DNA of 20,454 bases from an uncultured Ruminococcus sp. (GTDB taxonomy: Bacteria; Bacillota; Clostridia; Oscillospirales; Acutalibacteraceae). Position numbers and translations under genes: made by a program. The notes beneath the pieces are model-generated. The model ran no database searches and had not been told where the DNA came from. It worked only from the letters and a program-made list of their open reading frames with translations. Position 1 is the stretch's first letter. Each line of letters starts with the position of its first letter. The stretch spans positions 1-20,454 of the forward strand of contig CACYDB010000191.1 in the NCBI GenBank assembly GCA_902773035.1. Reading direction: 5' to 3'. Positions 1 through 7,898 of this stretch are shown here, in pieces.

Positions 1-1567
1 GACCGCGTTTTTCAGCTTCCGCTACCCACTCGTCAGAGTAGTTGTCGCCGTTAAAGATAATTCTCTTGTGCTCGGTGAACACCTTTTTGATGAGCGCCTT
101 TAAGCCGCTTTCGAGATCGTCAACGTCTTTAAGCTCATCATAGAACTCGCTTAGCTCCTGAGCGACCATTGTATTGAGCATATAGTTGGGGCAGGCGATG
201 TTGAGCGATGAGCCGAGGGCTCTGAACTCAAACTTATTGCCCGTGAAGGCGAAGGGTGAGGTACGGTTTCTGTCGGAATTATCCTTCTTGAAATCAGGCA
301 GGGCTTCTACGCCTGTACCCATTCTCGCCGCCTTGTGACTCTTGTAATCCTTGCCCTCGATAATGCTTTCCACCAGAGCTCCGAGGTCGTCGCCGAGATA
401 CATCGAGATGATCGCGGGAGGAGCCTCGTTAGCTCCGAGTCTATGATCGTTGCCCGCGGAGGCGACTGTGATTCTGAGCAGATCCTGGTACTCGTCAACC
501 GCCTTTACAACTGCCGCGAGGAAGAGCTGGAACTGTAAATTATCCTCGGGCTTCTTGCCGGGATTGAGAAGGTTCTCGCCCGTATTAGTCGAAATCGACC
601 AGTTGTTATGCTTACCCGAGCCGTTAACTCCCGCGAAGGGCTTCTCGTGTAACAGACATACAAGTCCGTGCTTTTCGGCAGTCTTTTTCATAACCTCCAT
701 ACACAGCTCGTTGTGGTCCGTAGCGATATTGGAGGTTGTAAAAATCGGCGCGAGCTCATGCTGTGAGGGCGCGACCTCGTTGTGCTTGGTCTTAGCGTAA
801 ATTCCGAGCTTCCACAGCTCCTCGTCAAGATCGTGCATATAAGCCGATACTCTCGACTTGATGGAACCGAAGTAGTGATCGTCAAGCTCCTGACCCTTGG
901 GAGCCATAGCTCCGAAAAGCGTTCTGCCCGTATAAATAAGGTCAGGGCGTTTATCATACGCTTCTTTATCAATAAGGAAGTATTCCTGCTCGGGACCTAC
1001 CGTCGTTGTAACGCGGTTTACGTCGTCCTTGCCGATAAGGTTAAGAATCTTGACCGCCTGAGCACTGAGCTTTTCCATAGATCGCAGAAGCGGAGTTTTC
1101 TTGTCGAGCACCTCTCCCGTGTAGGAGCAGAAGGCTGTCGGGATATAGAGTGTCTTATCTCTGATAAACGCGGGAGACGTCGGATCCCACGTCGTATAGC
1201 CTCTCGCCTCAAAGGTGGCTCTGATGCCGCCTGAGGGGAATGATGACGCGTCGGGCTCACCCTTGATGAGCTCCTTGCCCGAAAATTCCATAATGACTTC
1301 GCCGTCGCCGTTAGGTGTGATAAAGCTGTCGTGCTTTTCAGCGGTAACGCCTGTCATAGGCTGGAACCAGTGAGTATAGTGGGTGCAGCCGTTCTCAACA
1401 GCCCAGTCCTTCATCGCGTTAGCCACAACATTGGCGACGCTTAAATCAAGAGCTTCGCCGCTCTCAATAGTCTTTTTGAGAGCCTTGTAGGTAGCCTTGG
1501 GAAGTCTTTCCTGCATTTTCCTATCGTTGAATACGTTACATCCGAAGTATTCCGATACGTTTTTCAT
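1..1567 (-). CDS. glnN: Glutamine synthetase type III (GSIII), C-terminus cut by window edge
   Basis: ATP-dependent ligation of ammonia to glutamate, cytosolic, first step of the GS-GOGAT cycle. Translating the minus strand from the ATG at 1567 gives an uninterrupted frame of 522 codons that runs off the window. It starts MKNVSEYFGCNVFND. It carries the GSIII-type GKHNNWS block (His320, Trp323) and the AGNDHRLGANEAPPAI block (His375), which sets it apart from the shorter GSI enzymes. GSIII proteins are about 700 residues, so roughly a quarter is missing. The start is supported by GGAG at 1577-1580, 9 nt upstream, and by the Met-Lys-Asn-Val opening. The gene is divergent from gltBD, which consumes its product. 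A strong promoter and a hairpin with a U-tract lie in its 5' leader (separate entries), so control by attenuation is likely. The family assignment is very secure. The symbol glnN follows common use for GSIII. Confidence 0.95.
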   Translation of the reverse strand, partial: MKNVSEYFGCNVFNDRKMQERLPKATYKALKKTIESGEALDLSVANVVANAMKDWAVENGCTHYTHWFQPMTGVTAEKHDSFITPNGDGEVIMEFSGKELIKGEPDASSFPSGGIRATFEARGYTTWDPTSPAFIRDKTLYIPTAFCSYTGEVLDKKTPLLRSMEKLSAQAVKILNLIGKDDVNRVTTTVGPEQEYFLIDKEAYDKRPDLIYTGRTLFGAMAPKGQELDDHYFGSIKSRVSAYMHDLDEELWKLGIYAKTKHNEVAPSQHELAPIFTTSNIATDHNELCMEVMKKTAEKHGLVCLLHEKPFAGVNGSGKHNNWSISTNTGENLLNPGKKPEDNLQFQLFLAAVVKAVDEYQDLLRITVASAGNDHRLGANEAPPAIISMYLGDDLGALVESIIEGKDYKSHKAARMGTGVEALPDFKKDNSDRNRTSPFAFTGNKFEFRALGSSLNIACPNYMLNTMVAQELSEFYDELKDVDDLESGLKALIKKVFTEHKRIIFNGDNYSDEWVAEAEKRG

Positions 1568-1600
1568 ACTTGTACACTCCAATCTTTTATTAGGAAACAG

Positions 1601-1641
1601 AAAAGGCGCCGGAACTCCGTTACAGAATTCTCAGCGCCTTT
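1601..1641 (-). terminator. Attenuator-like hairpin plus U-tract in the glnN leader
   Basis: Read on the minus strand, AAAGGCGC (1641-1634) pairs with GCGCCTTT (1609-1602). Inside it GAATTC (1630-1625) pairs with GAGTTC (1617-1612), one pair being a wobble, around a 7-nt loop. The right arm runs into TTTTCTGTTT. This is an intrinsic-terminator shape, but it lies between the glnN promoter and the glnN start codon, about 10 nt after the predicted transcription start. It therefore cannot serve an upstream gene in this direction and is best read as an attenuator. The structure was folded by eye; no energy calculation was made. Confidence 0.7.
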
Positions 1642-1645
1642 GCTG
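1632..1645 (-). promoter_or_regulatory. Candidate ANTAR-type hexaloop stem, exclusive with the attenuator
   Basis: On the minus strand CAGC-AAAGGC-GCTG forms a 4-bp GC-rich stem with a 6-nt loop. The loop has A at position 1 and G at position 4, the two loop bases conserved in RNA targets of ANTAR antiterminators (EutV, AmiR, NasR type). The loop and right stem use the same bases as the left arm of the attenuator, so the two structures exclude each other. Against it: ANTAR targets normally have two such hexaloops, and the following inner stem has a 7-nt UGUAACG loop without this pattern. No ANTAR gene is visible in the window. Confidence 0.35.
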
Positions 1646-1656
1646 TCGATGGTGTA

Positions 1657-1685
1657 AGTATACACTAACCGTTCTTATTTGTCAA
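1657..1685 (-). promoter_or_regulatory. Sigma-A promoter of glnN
   Basis: On the minus strand, TTGACA (1685-1680) is followed by a 17-nt spacer and TATACT (1662-1657). This is a perfect -35 and a 5/6 -10 at ideal spacing. It predicts a transcript start near 1650 and a leader of about 83 nt before the glnN ATG at 1567. Confidence 0.85.
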
Positions 1686-1734
1686 TAGGTTTTTGCAACT
1701 TTTTTTATTTTTCTTGCAATTTAGTTGCTGTTCC

Positions 1735-1781
1735 GTTTCATTTTATATAGAAAAAGCAAAAAAATGAAAGTTTTATGAAAC
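1735..1781. promoter_or_regulatory. Possible operator: ATGAAA repeats upstream of the gltB promoter
   Basis: GTTTCAT at 1735-1741 is the inverse complement of ATGAAAC at 1775-1781. A further ATGAAA at 1764-1769 stands exactly 11 bp (about one helical turn) before the one at 1775-1780. The repeats lie just upstream of the gltB -35 at 1799. Other small repeats, TGCAATTT at 1715-1722 and 1787-1794, flank them. The region is very AT-rich, so chance repeats are plausible. No known regulator box was recognised. Confidence 0.3.
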
Positions 1782-1798
1782 AAATATGCAATTTGGTA

Positions 1799-1827
1799 TT
1801 GACAAAGCTGCAAAAGGGTTATATAAT
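1799..1827 (+). promoter_or_regulatory. Consensus sigma-A promoter of gltB-gltD-pyrG
   Basis: TTGACA (1799-1804), a 17-nt spacer and TATAAT (1822-1827) match the full consensus. The predicted start is near 1834, leaving a leader of about 40 nt with no hairpin terminator, unlike glnN. A promoter this strong in a nitrogen operon suggests control by repression, which is inference. Confidence 0.88.
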
Positions 1828-1872
1828 GCTAACTGTAATTTTGGTTAATACACTGCCGAAAGGATGATTGGA

Positions 1873-4800
1873 ATGGATAGACAAGGTTTGTACTCCCCTA
1901 GGTTTGAACACGACAACTGCGGAATCGGCGCTGTCGTTAATATCAAGGGAGAAAAATCTCACAAGACAGTTGAAAACGCTCTCACGATAGTTGAGACGCT
2001 GGAGCATCGCGCGGGTACGGACGCCGAGGGTAAAACAGGCGACGGCGTAGGAATACTTCTGCAAATCTCGCACAAGTTCTTCAAGAAAGCCGCGGCTGAA
2101 ATGAACCTTAAGCTTAAAGGCGAGCGTGACTACGCTGTGGGAATGTTCTTCTTCCCGCAGTTTGAGCTGTTTCGCAATCAGGCAAAGAAGATGTTTGAGA
2201 TCATCGCCGAAAAGGAAGGCTTACGGGTACTTGGCTGGAGACCTGTACCGTATAATCCGACCGCGATCGGCACGAGGGCTTTTGAATGTATGCCCAATAT
2301 TCAGCAGTGCATTATCGAGCGTCCCGACGGCGTTAAGCGCGGACTTGAATTTGACCGCAGGCTCTATGTGGCGCGTAAGATTTTTGAACAGAGTAACGAG
2401 GACACCTACGTTGTATCGCTGTCCTCGAGAACTATAGTATATAAGGGTATGTTCCTGGTCGGCGACCTCAGAAACTTCTTCCTAGACCTGCAGGACGAGG
2501 ACTACGAGAGCGCTATCGCTTTAGTCCACTCGCGTTTCTCCACAAATACCAATCCGAGCTGGGAAAGAGCTCATCCGAACCGTATGATAGTTCACAACGG
2601 CGAAATCAATACTATTAGAGGCAACGCCGATAAGATGCTCGCGCGTGAGGAAAATATGCGTTCCGAGCACTTAAAGGGCGATTTAGACAAGGTTATCCCC
2701 GTTGTCAACGCCGAAGGCTCCGACTCCGCTATGCTCGACAACACGCTTGAGTTCCTCGTTATGAGCGGAATGGATTTACCCTTAGCCGTTATGATAACGT
2801 TTCCTGAGCCGTGGGACAGAAACGGTACGATGAGCCTGAAGAAGAAGGATTTCTACCAGTATTACGCCACGATGATGGAGCCGTGGGACGGACCGGCTTC
2901 AATCCTGTTCTCAGACGGCGATATTATGGGCGCCGTACTGGATCGAAACGGTTTAAGACCGTCGAGATATTACATCACCGACGACGATAACCTCATCCTC
3001 TCCTCAGAGGTAGGCGCTCTGCCGATAGAGCCCGAAAAGGTTGTAAAGAAGGACAGACTACGCCCGGGCAAAATGCTGCTTGTAGATACCGTCAAGGGCG
3101 AGCTGATTGACGACGACGAGCTCAAAACACGCTACGCCTCACGTCAACCCTACGGCGAGTGGCTGGACGCTAATCTTGTTAAGCTAAAGGATTTGAAAAT
3201 CCCCAACGCCAAGGTCGAGGAACACCGCAGAGCTGAGAGAAGAAAGCTGCAAAAAGCCTTCGGCTATACCTACGAGGACGTTATGACCTCGATTCTGCCT
3301 ATGGCGAAGAACGGCTCCGAGCAAATCGCTTCAATGGGTACAGACAGTCCCATCCCTCCCCTTTCAAGCGAGATCCAGCCGCTGTTCAATTACTTCAAGC
3401 AGCTTTTTGCGCAGGTAACAAATCCTCCGATTGACGCTATCCGCGAGGAAATCGTCACCTCAACAACCGTTTACCTCGGCGAGTCGGGCAACATCCTCGA
3501 GGAAAAACCCGATAACTGTAAGGTTGTTAAGATCCACAACCCGATCTTATCCTCAACAGATATTCTAAAGCTCAAAAATATGCGGGAAAACGGCTTCAAG
3601 GTAGCCACGATCCCGATGCTGTATTATAAGAACACCTCGCTCAAAAAGGCTATCCGACGTCTTTATATCGAGGCTGACAAGGCGTACAAGGACGGCGCCA
3701 ATATCCTGATCCTGTCGGACAGAGGCGTTGACGAGAACCATCTCGCTATACCGTCGCTGCTCGCAGTATCTGCGCTTCATCAGCACCTTGTAGTGTCAAA
3801 GCGCAGAACCTCTCTTTCCATTGTATTAGAGAGCGCCGAGCCTCGCGAGGTTCACCACTTCGCGACGTTATTAGGCTACGGCGCGACGGCTATCAACCCC
3901 TATCTCGTTCAGGAGACCATTCACGAGCTCATCCACGATGATTTGCTCGATAAGGACTACTACGCCGCGGTCAGCGACTACAACGACGCTGTGCTACACG
4001 GCATTGTAAAGATAGCTTCCAAAATGGGTATCTCAACGATCCAGTCATATCTTGGCTCGCAGATTTTCGAGGCTATCGGAATCAGCCGTGAGGTCATAGA
4101 CGAATACTTTACGGACACCGTATGCCGTGTAGGCGGTATCACACTGAAGGATATAGAGAGGAATGTTGACAAGCTCCACACCTCAGCCTTCGATCCGCTC
4201 GGACTTGAAACAAGCGACGAGCTTATCTCGCGCGGAAGTCATAAGTTCAGAAGCGGCAGAGAGGAGCACCTCTATAATCCTCAGACCATACACACCCTAC
4301 AGACCGCGACACGCGTCGGCGACTATGAGCTGTTCAAAAAATATACTCATATGATCACCGAGGAAATGAACCCCGTAAGCCTCAGAGGACTTCTCGACTT
4401 CAACTACGCCGAAAACCCCGTTCCGCTCGACGAGGTCGAAAGCGTTGACGAGATCGTAAAGCGCTTCAAAACGGGCGCTATGTCCTATGGCTCAATTTCG
4501 CAGGAGGCTCACGAGGCGTTGGCGCTCGCGATGAATATGTTGCATGGTAAGTCGAACTCGGGCGAGGGCGGCGAGAGTCCCGAGCGTCTCGCCACCAAGG
4601 GCACCAAGAATAACCGCTGCTCAGCTATCAAGCAGGTAGCCTCGGGACGCTTCGGAGTAACGAGCGAATACCTTAACTCAGCGGATGAAATACAAATAAA
4701 AATGGCTCAGGGAGCTAAGCCCGGTGAGGGCGGTCATCTCCCGGGAAACAAGGTTTATCCGTGGATTGCCAAGACCAGACACTCTACCCCTGGTGTATCG

Positions 4801-6393
4801 CTGATCTCCCCTCCCCCTCACCATGACATCTACTCGATTGAGGACCTGGCTCAGCTTATCTATGATTTAAAGAACGCCAATAAAAACGCGCGTATCTCCG
4901 TAAAGCTCGTATCTGAATGCGGAGTCGGCACGGTAGCCGCGGGCGTCGCTAAGGCAGGCGCCGGAGTAATCCTTATTTCAGGTCACGACGGCGGCACAGG
5001 CGCAGCTCCGAGGAGCTCAATCTACAACGCGGGACTTCCGTGGGAGCTCGGACTCGCCGAGGCTCACCAAACGCTTATTATGAACAACCTGCGTAATAAG
5101 GTTGTAATCGAAACCGACGGCAAGCTTATGACAGGCCGCGACGTCGCTGTCGCCGCTATCCTCGGCGCTGAGGAATACGGCTTCGCGACAGCTCCGCTCG
5201 TAACACTCGGATGCGCTATGATGAGGGTTTGTAACCTCGACACCTGCCCCTTCGGCGTAGCGACTCAGAACCCTAAGCTCAGAAAACGCTTTATGGGCAA
5301 GCCCGAGTATGTAGCGAACTTTATGCGTTTTATCGCGCAGGAATTAAGAGAATATATGTCAAAGCTCGGCGTGCGCTCAATAGATGAGCTTGTCGGAAGA
5401 AGCGATTTGCTCAGACTAAAGGATAACCTCACGGAAAGCCAGAAAAAGATTGATTTATCCGCGATCCTTAACGCCGACTTCAACGGAGATAAGGAAGAAT
5501 ACTATAACAAAAACCTCTACGACTTCAAGCTCGGCGAAACTCTTGACGAGCGCGTGCTTGAAAAGGAATTTGACCTTAATAAAAAGGGTAAGCAGAGCGT
5601 TAAGATCGAGGTTAAAAATACCGACCGATCACTCGGTACGGCATTTGGCTCCGAGATCACAAAGCGCTTCAAAAACAAGCTTAACGAGGACAGCTTCAAG
5701 GTACAGTGCGAGGGCTCGGGAGGTCAGAGCTTCGGCGCGTTTATCCCGAACGGCTTGACCTTGGAGCTTACGGGCGACAGCAACGACTACTTCGGCAAGG
5801 GACTCTCGGGAGGTAAGCTCGTACTATATCCGCCGAAAAATTCCGTATTCAAGGCGGAGGATAATATCATCGTCGGCAACGTAGCTCTCTACGGCGCGAC
5901 CTCGGGAAAAGCCTTCATCAACGGCGTCGCGGGAGAACGCTTCTGCGTGCGTAACTCGGGAGCGACGGCGGTAGTCGAGGGAGTCGGCGACCACGGCTGT
6001 GAGTATATGACAGGCGGCTGTGTTGTAGTGCTCGGACGCACGGGCAAGAACTTCGCCGCCGGAATGTCAGGCGGTATCGCCTATGTATTTGACGAGCGCC
6101 ACCACCTCTACCGCAGGCTCAACAAGGAGCTTGTTGAATGCACAGAGCTGCGCGAAAAGGTTGACATAGAGAGAGTCAAGGCGCTTATCGAGGAGCACGT
6201 AAGGGCTACGGGCTCGGAAAAGGGCAAAAGAATCTTGGCTGATTTTGAGAACTGCCTGCCGCTGTTCAAGAAAATCATACCTCACGATTACAAGAGAATC
6301 GTTGAGGAGATCGCCGCTAACGAGGCAAAGGGACTTGATGAAGAACAAGCGAGAATCGAAGCGTTTTACACGCTTGTAAAGGAGGAAAGGTAA
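1873..6393 (+). CDS. gltB: Glutamate synthase large subunit
   Basis: Glutamine hydrolysis and transfer of the amide nitrogen to 2-oxoglutarate, the GOGAT reaction, with reducing power from the GltD subunit. The 1506-residue length is normal for the family. The N-terminal class II amidotransferase domain shows the DNCGIG motif. Its Cys16 would be the nucleophile after removal of a short propeptide, as in other GltB proteins. The central region is followed by the FMN-binding synthase domain. The 3Fe-4S motif is intact as C1114-x5-C1120-x4-C1125, and the Gly-rich beta-helix domain (GGQSFGAF) lies near the C-terminus. I chose ATG 1873 rather than the in-frame ATG at 1864 because AAAGGA (1859-1864) then sits 8 nt upstream, while the upstream ATG overlaps that site. 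The stop overlaps the gltD start by one base (TAATG), indicating translational coupling. Confidence 0.97.
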   Translation: MDRQGLYSPRFEHDNCGIGAVVNIKGEKSHKTVENALTIVETLEHRAGTDAEGKTGDGVGILLQISHKFFKKAAAEMNLKLKGERDYAVGMFFFPQFELFRNQAKKMFEIIAEKEGLRVLGWRPVPYNPTAIGTRAFECMPNIQQCIIERPDGVKRGLEFDRRLYVARKIFEQSNEDTYVVSLSSRTIVYKGMFLVGDLRNFFLDLQDEDYESAIALVHSRFSTNTNPSWERAHPNRMIVHNGEINTIRGNADKMLAREENMRSEHLKGDLDKVIPVVNAEGSDSAMLDNTLEFLVMSGMDLPLAVMITFPEPWDRNGTMSLKKKDFYQYYATMMEPWDGPASILFSDGDIMGAVLDRNGLRPSRYYITDDDNLILSSEVGALPIEPEKVVKKDRLRPGKMLLVDTVKGELIDDDELKTRYASRQPYGEWLDANLVKLKDLKIPNAKVEEHRRAERRKLQKAFGYTYEDVMTSILPMAKNGSEQIASMGTDSPIPPLSSEIQPLFNYFKQLFAQVTNPPIDAIREEIVTSTTVYLGESGNILEEKPDNCKVVKIHNPILSSTDILKLKNMRENGFKVATIPMLYYKNTSLKKAIRRLYIEADKAYKDGANILILSDRGVDENHLAIPSLLAVSALHQHLVVSKRRTSLSIVLESAEPREVHHFATLLGYGATAINPYLVQETIHELIHDDLLDKDYYAAVSDYNDAVLHGIVKIASKMGISTIQSYLGSQIFEAIGISREVIDEYFTDTVCRVGGITLKDIERNVDKLHTSAFDPLGLETSDELISRGSHKFRSGREEHLYNPQTIHTLQTATRVGDYELFKKYTHMITEEMNPVSLRGLLDFNYAENPVPLDEVESVDEIVKRFKTGAMSYGSISQEAHEALALAMNMLHGKSNSGEGGESPERLATKGTKNNRCSAIKQVASGRFGVTSEYLNSADEIQIKMAQGAKPGEGGHLPGNKVYPWIAKTRHSTPGVSLISPPPHHDIYSIEDLAQLIYDLKNANKNARISVKLVSECGVGTVAAGVAKAGAGVILISGHDGGTGAAPRSSIYNAGLPWELGLAEAHQTLIMNNLRNKVVIETDGKLMTGRDVAVAAILGAEEYGFATAPLVTLGCAMMRVCNLDTCPFGVATQNPKLRKRFMGKPEYVANFMRFIAQELREYMSKLGVRSIDELVGRSDLLRLKDNLTESQKKIDLSAILNADFNGDKEEYYNKNLYDFKLGETLDERVLEKEFDLNKKGKQSVKIEVKNTDRSLGTAFGSEITKRFKNKLNEDSFKVQCEGSGGQSFGAFIPNGLTLELTGDSNDYFGKGLSGGKLVLYPPKNSVFKAEDNIIVGNVALYGATSGKAFINGVAGERFCVRNSGATAVVEGVGDHGCEYMTGGCVVVLGRTGKNFAAGMSGGIAYVFDERHHLYRRLNKELVECTELREKVDIERVKALIEEHVRATGSEKGKRILADFENCLPLFKKIIPHDYKRIVEEIAANEAKGLDEEQARIEAFYTLVKEER

Positions 6394-7877
6394 TGGGAAA
6401 GCCCACAGGATTTTTAGAGTTTACGCGTGAGGAAACCCGCGCCTGCTCCGTAAAGGAACGTATCAAGAATTTCAACGAATTTCACGAGCCCTTATCGCCC
6501 GATGAGAGAAAGAATCAGGCGGCTCGCTGTATGGAGTGCGGAGTGCCCTTCTGTCAGTCGGGTATGAATATCGGCGGTATGATAAGCGGCTGTCCGCTCA
6601 ACAACCTTATTCCCGAATGGAATGATTTGATTTACAGAGGCAATCAGGAACAGGCGTATAAGCGCCTGAGAATCACAAACAATTTTCCCGAGTTCACCTC
6701 GCGCGTATGTCCGGCGTTGTGCGAAAAGGCCTGCACCTGCTCAGCTAACGGAGAAGCGGTTACGGTTCGGAATAACGAATATTCAATAGTTGAAACCGCG
6801 TATGACAACGGCTGGGCGACCGCTGAACCTCCTAAGGTGAGGACAGGCAAAAAAGTCGCCGTAATAGGCTCGGGACCCTCCGGACTTGCCGCGGCGGATC
6901 AGCTCAACCGCAGAGGTCACAGTGTAACCGTTTTTGAACGCTCTGACAGAGTCGGCGGACTTCTGATGTACGGTATTCCAAATATGAAGCTCGAAAAGCA
7001 TATTATCGACAGAAGAATCGATATTATGAAAAAAGAGGGCGTTGAGTTTAAAACTGGCGTAAATGTCGGCAAGGATATTTCCGCAGAAGAATTAAAAGAA
7101 AGCTATGACAGAATCATCCTCGCCTGCGGAGCGTCAAATCCGCGCGATATCAAGGTCGAGGGCAGAGAAGCCGAGGGCGTCTACTTCGCGGTGGATTTTC
7201 TCAGATCGACCACAAAGTCGCTGCTCGACAACGGCTTGCAGGAAGGTACGTTTATCTCCGCCAAGGGCAAGAACGTTATCGTAATCGGCGGCGGAGATAC
7301 GGGCAACGACTGCGTGGGCACCTGCGTTCGCCACGGCGCGAAAAGTATTCTACAGCTCGAGATGATGCCCAAGCTTCCCGACACCAGAGCCGAGAATAAT
7401 CCGTGGCCGCAGTGGCCGAGAATCTGCAAGACCGATTACGGTCAGGAGGAAGCGGCTGAGGTCTACGGTACCGATCCGCGTATTTACCAGACTACCGTAA
7501 AGAAGTTTATCGGCGATAAAGACGGAAAGCTGAAAAAAGCCGTGCTTGTAAGCCTCAGCTTTGAAAAGGATAAAGCGACAGGCAGAATGAATATGAAGGA
7601 AGTCGAGGGCTCTGAGCACGAGGTCGAGTGCGAGCTCGTACTGATCGCCGCGGGCTTCCTCGGCAGCGAGAACTACGTAACCTCCGCATTCGGCGTAGAG
7701 GTGGATCAAAGAACGAATGTAATCGGACAGGACGGCTTTCATAAAACCAATGTTGAAAACGTTTTCACCGCGGGCGATATGCACAGCGGTCAGTCGCTTG
7801 TAGTACGCGCTATCCGCGACGGCAGAGACTGCGCGCGCGAGGTTGACGAGAGCCTTATGGGGTATACAAATCTATAG
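6393..7877 (+). CDS. gltD: Glutamate synthase small subunit, NAD(P)H-oxidising
   Basis: Oxidises NAD(P)H through FAD and iron-sulfur clusters and passes electrons to GltB for glutamate synthesis. It is 494 residues, the usual length. An N-terminal cysteine-rich region (C46, C49, C54, C67, then C106, C110, C114) is the family's 4Fe-4S site. Next come an FAD Rossmann motif GSGPSG at 159-164 and a second dinucleotide motif GGGDTG at 299-304. A C-terminal AGDMHSGQSLVV stretch closes the FAD site. The AAAGGAGG sequence inside the end of gltB is a strong ribosome binding site, and the start shares one base with the gltB stop. The same fold occurs in DPD and in NADPH-ferredoxin oxidoreductase subunits, but adjacency to gltB settles the assignment. 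Cofactor preference (NADPH or NADH) cannot be read with certainty. Confidence 0.96.
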   Translation: MGKPTGFLEFTREETRACSVKERIKNFNEFHEPLSPDERKNQAARCMECGVPFCQSGMNIGGMISGCPLNNLIPEWNDLIYRGNQEQAYKRLRITNNFPEFTSRVCPALCEKACTCSANGEAVTVRNNEYSIVETAYDNGWATAEPPKVRTGKKVAVIGSGPSGLAAADQLNRRGHSVTVFERSDRVGGLLMYGIPNMKLEKHIIDRRIDIMKKEGVEFKTGVNVGKDISAEELKESYDRIILACGASNPRDIKVEGREAEGVYFAVDFLRSTTKSLLDNGLQEGTFISAKGKNVIVIGGGDTGNDCVGTCVRHGAKSILQLEMMPKLPDTRAENNPWPQWPRICKTDYGQEEAAEVYGTDPRIYQTTVKKFIGDKDGKLKKAVLVSLSFEKDKATGRMNMKEVEGSEHEVECELVLIAAGFLGSENYVTSAFGVEVDQRTNVIGQDGFHKTNVENVFTAGDMHSGQSLVVRAIRDGRDCAREVDESLMGYTNL

Positions 7878-7898
7878 CGGATAAAAAGGATGGTTAAT

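Noticed and set aside
335..1260. Several plus- and minus-strand open frames of 60-150 codons over 300-1260
   Set aside because: They are shadows of the glnN frame, which is intact on the minus strand and carries GSIII motifs throughout.
1568..1650. Glutamine riboswitch in the glnN leader
   Set aside because: The known glutamine-binding RNAs are cyanobacterial/marine types with a conserved three-way junction core that I cannot find here. The leader is essentially one long hairpin.
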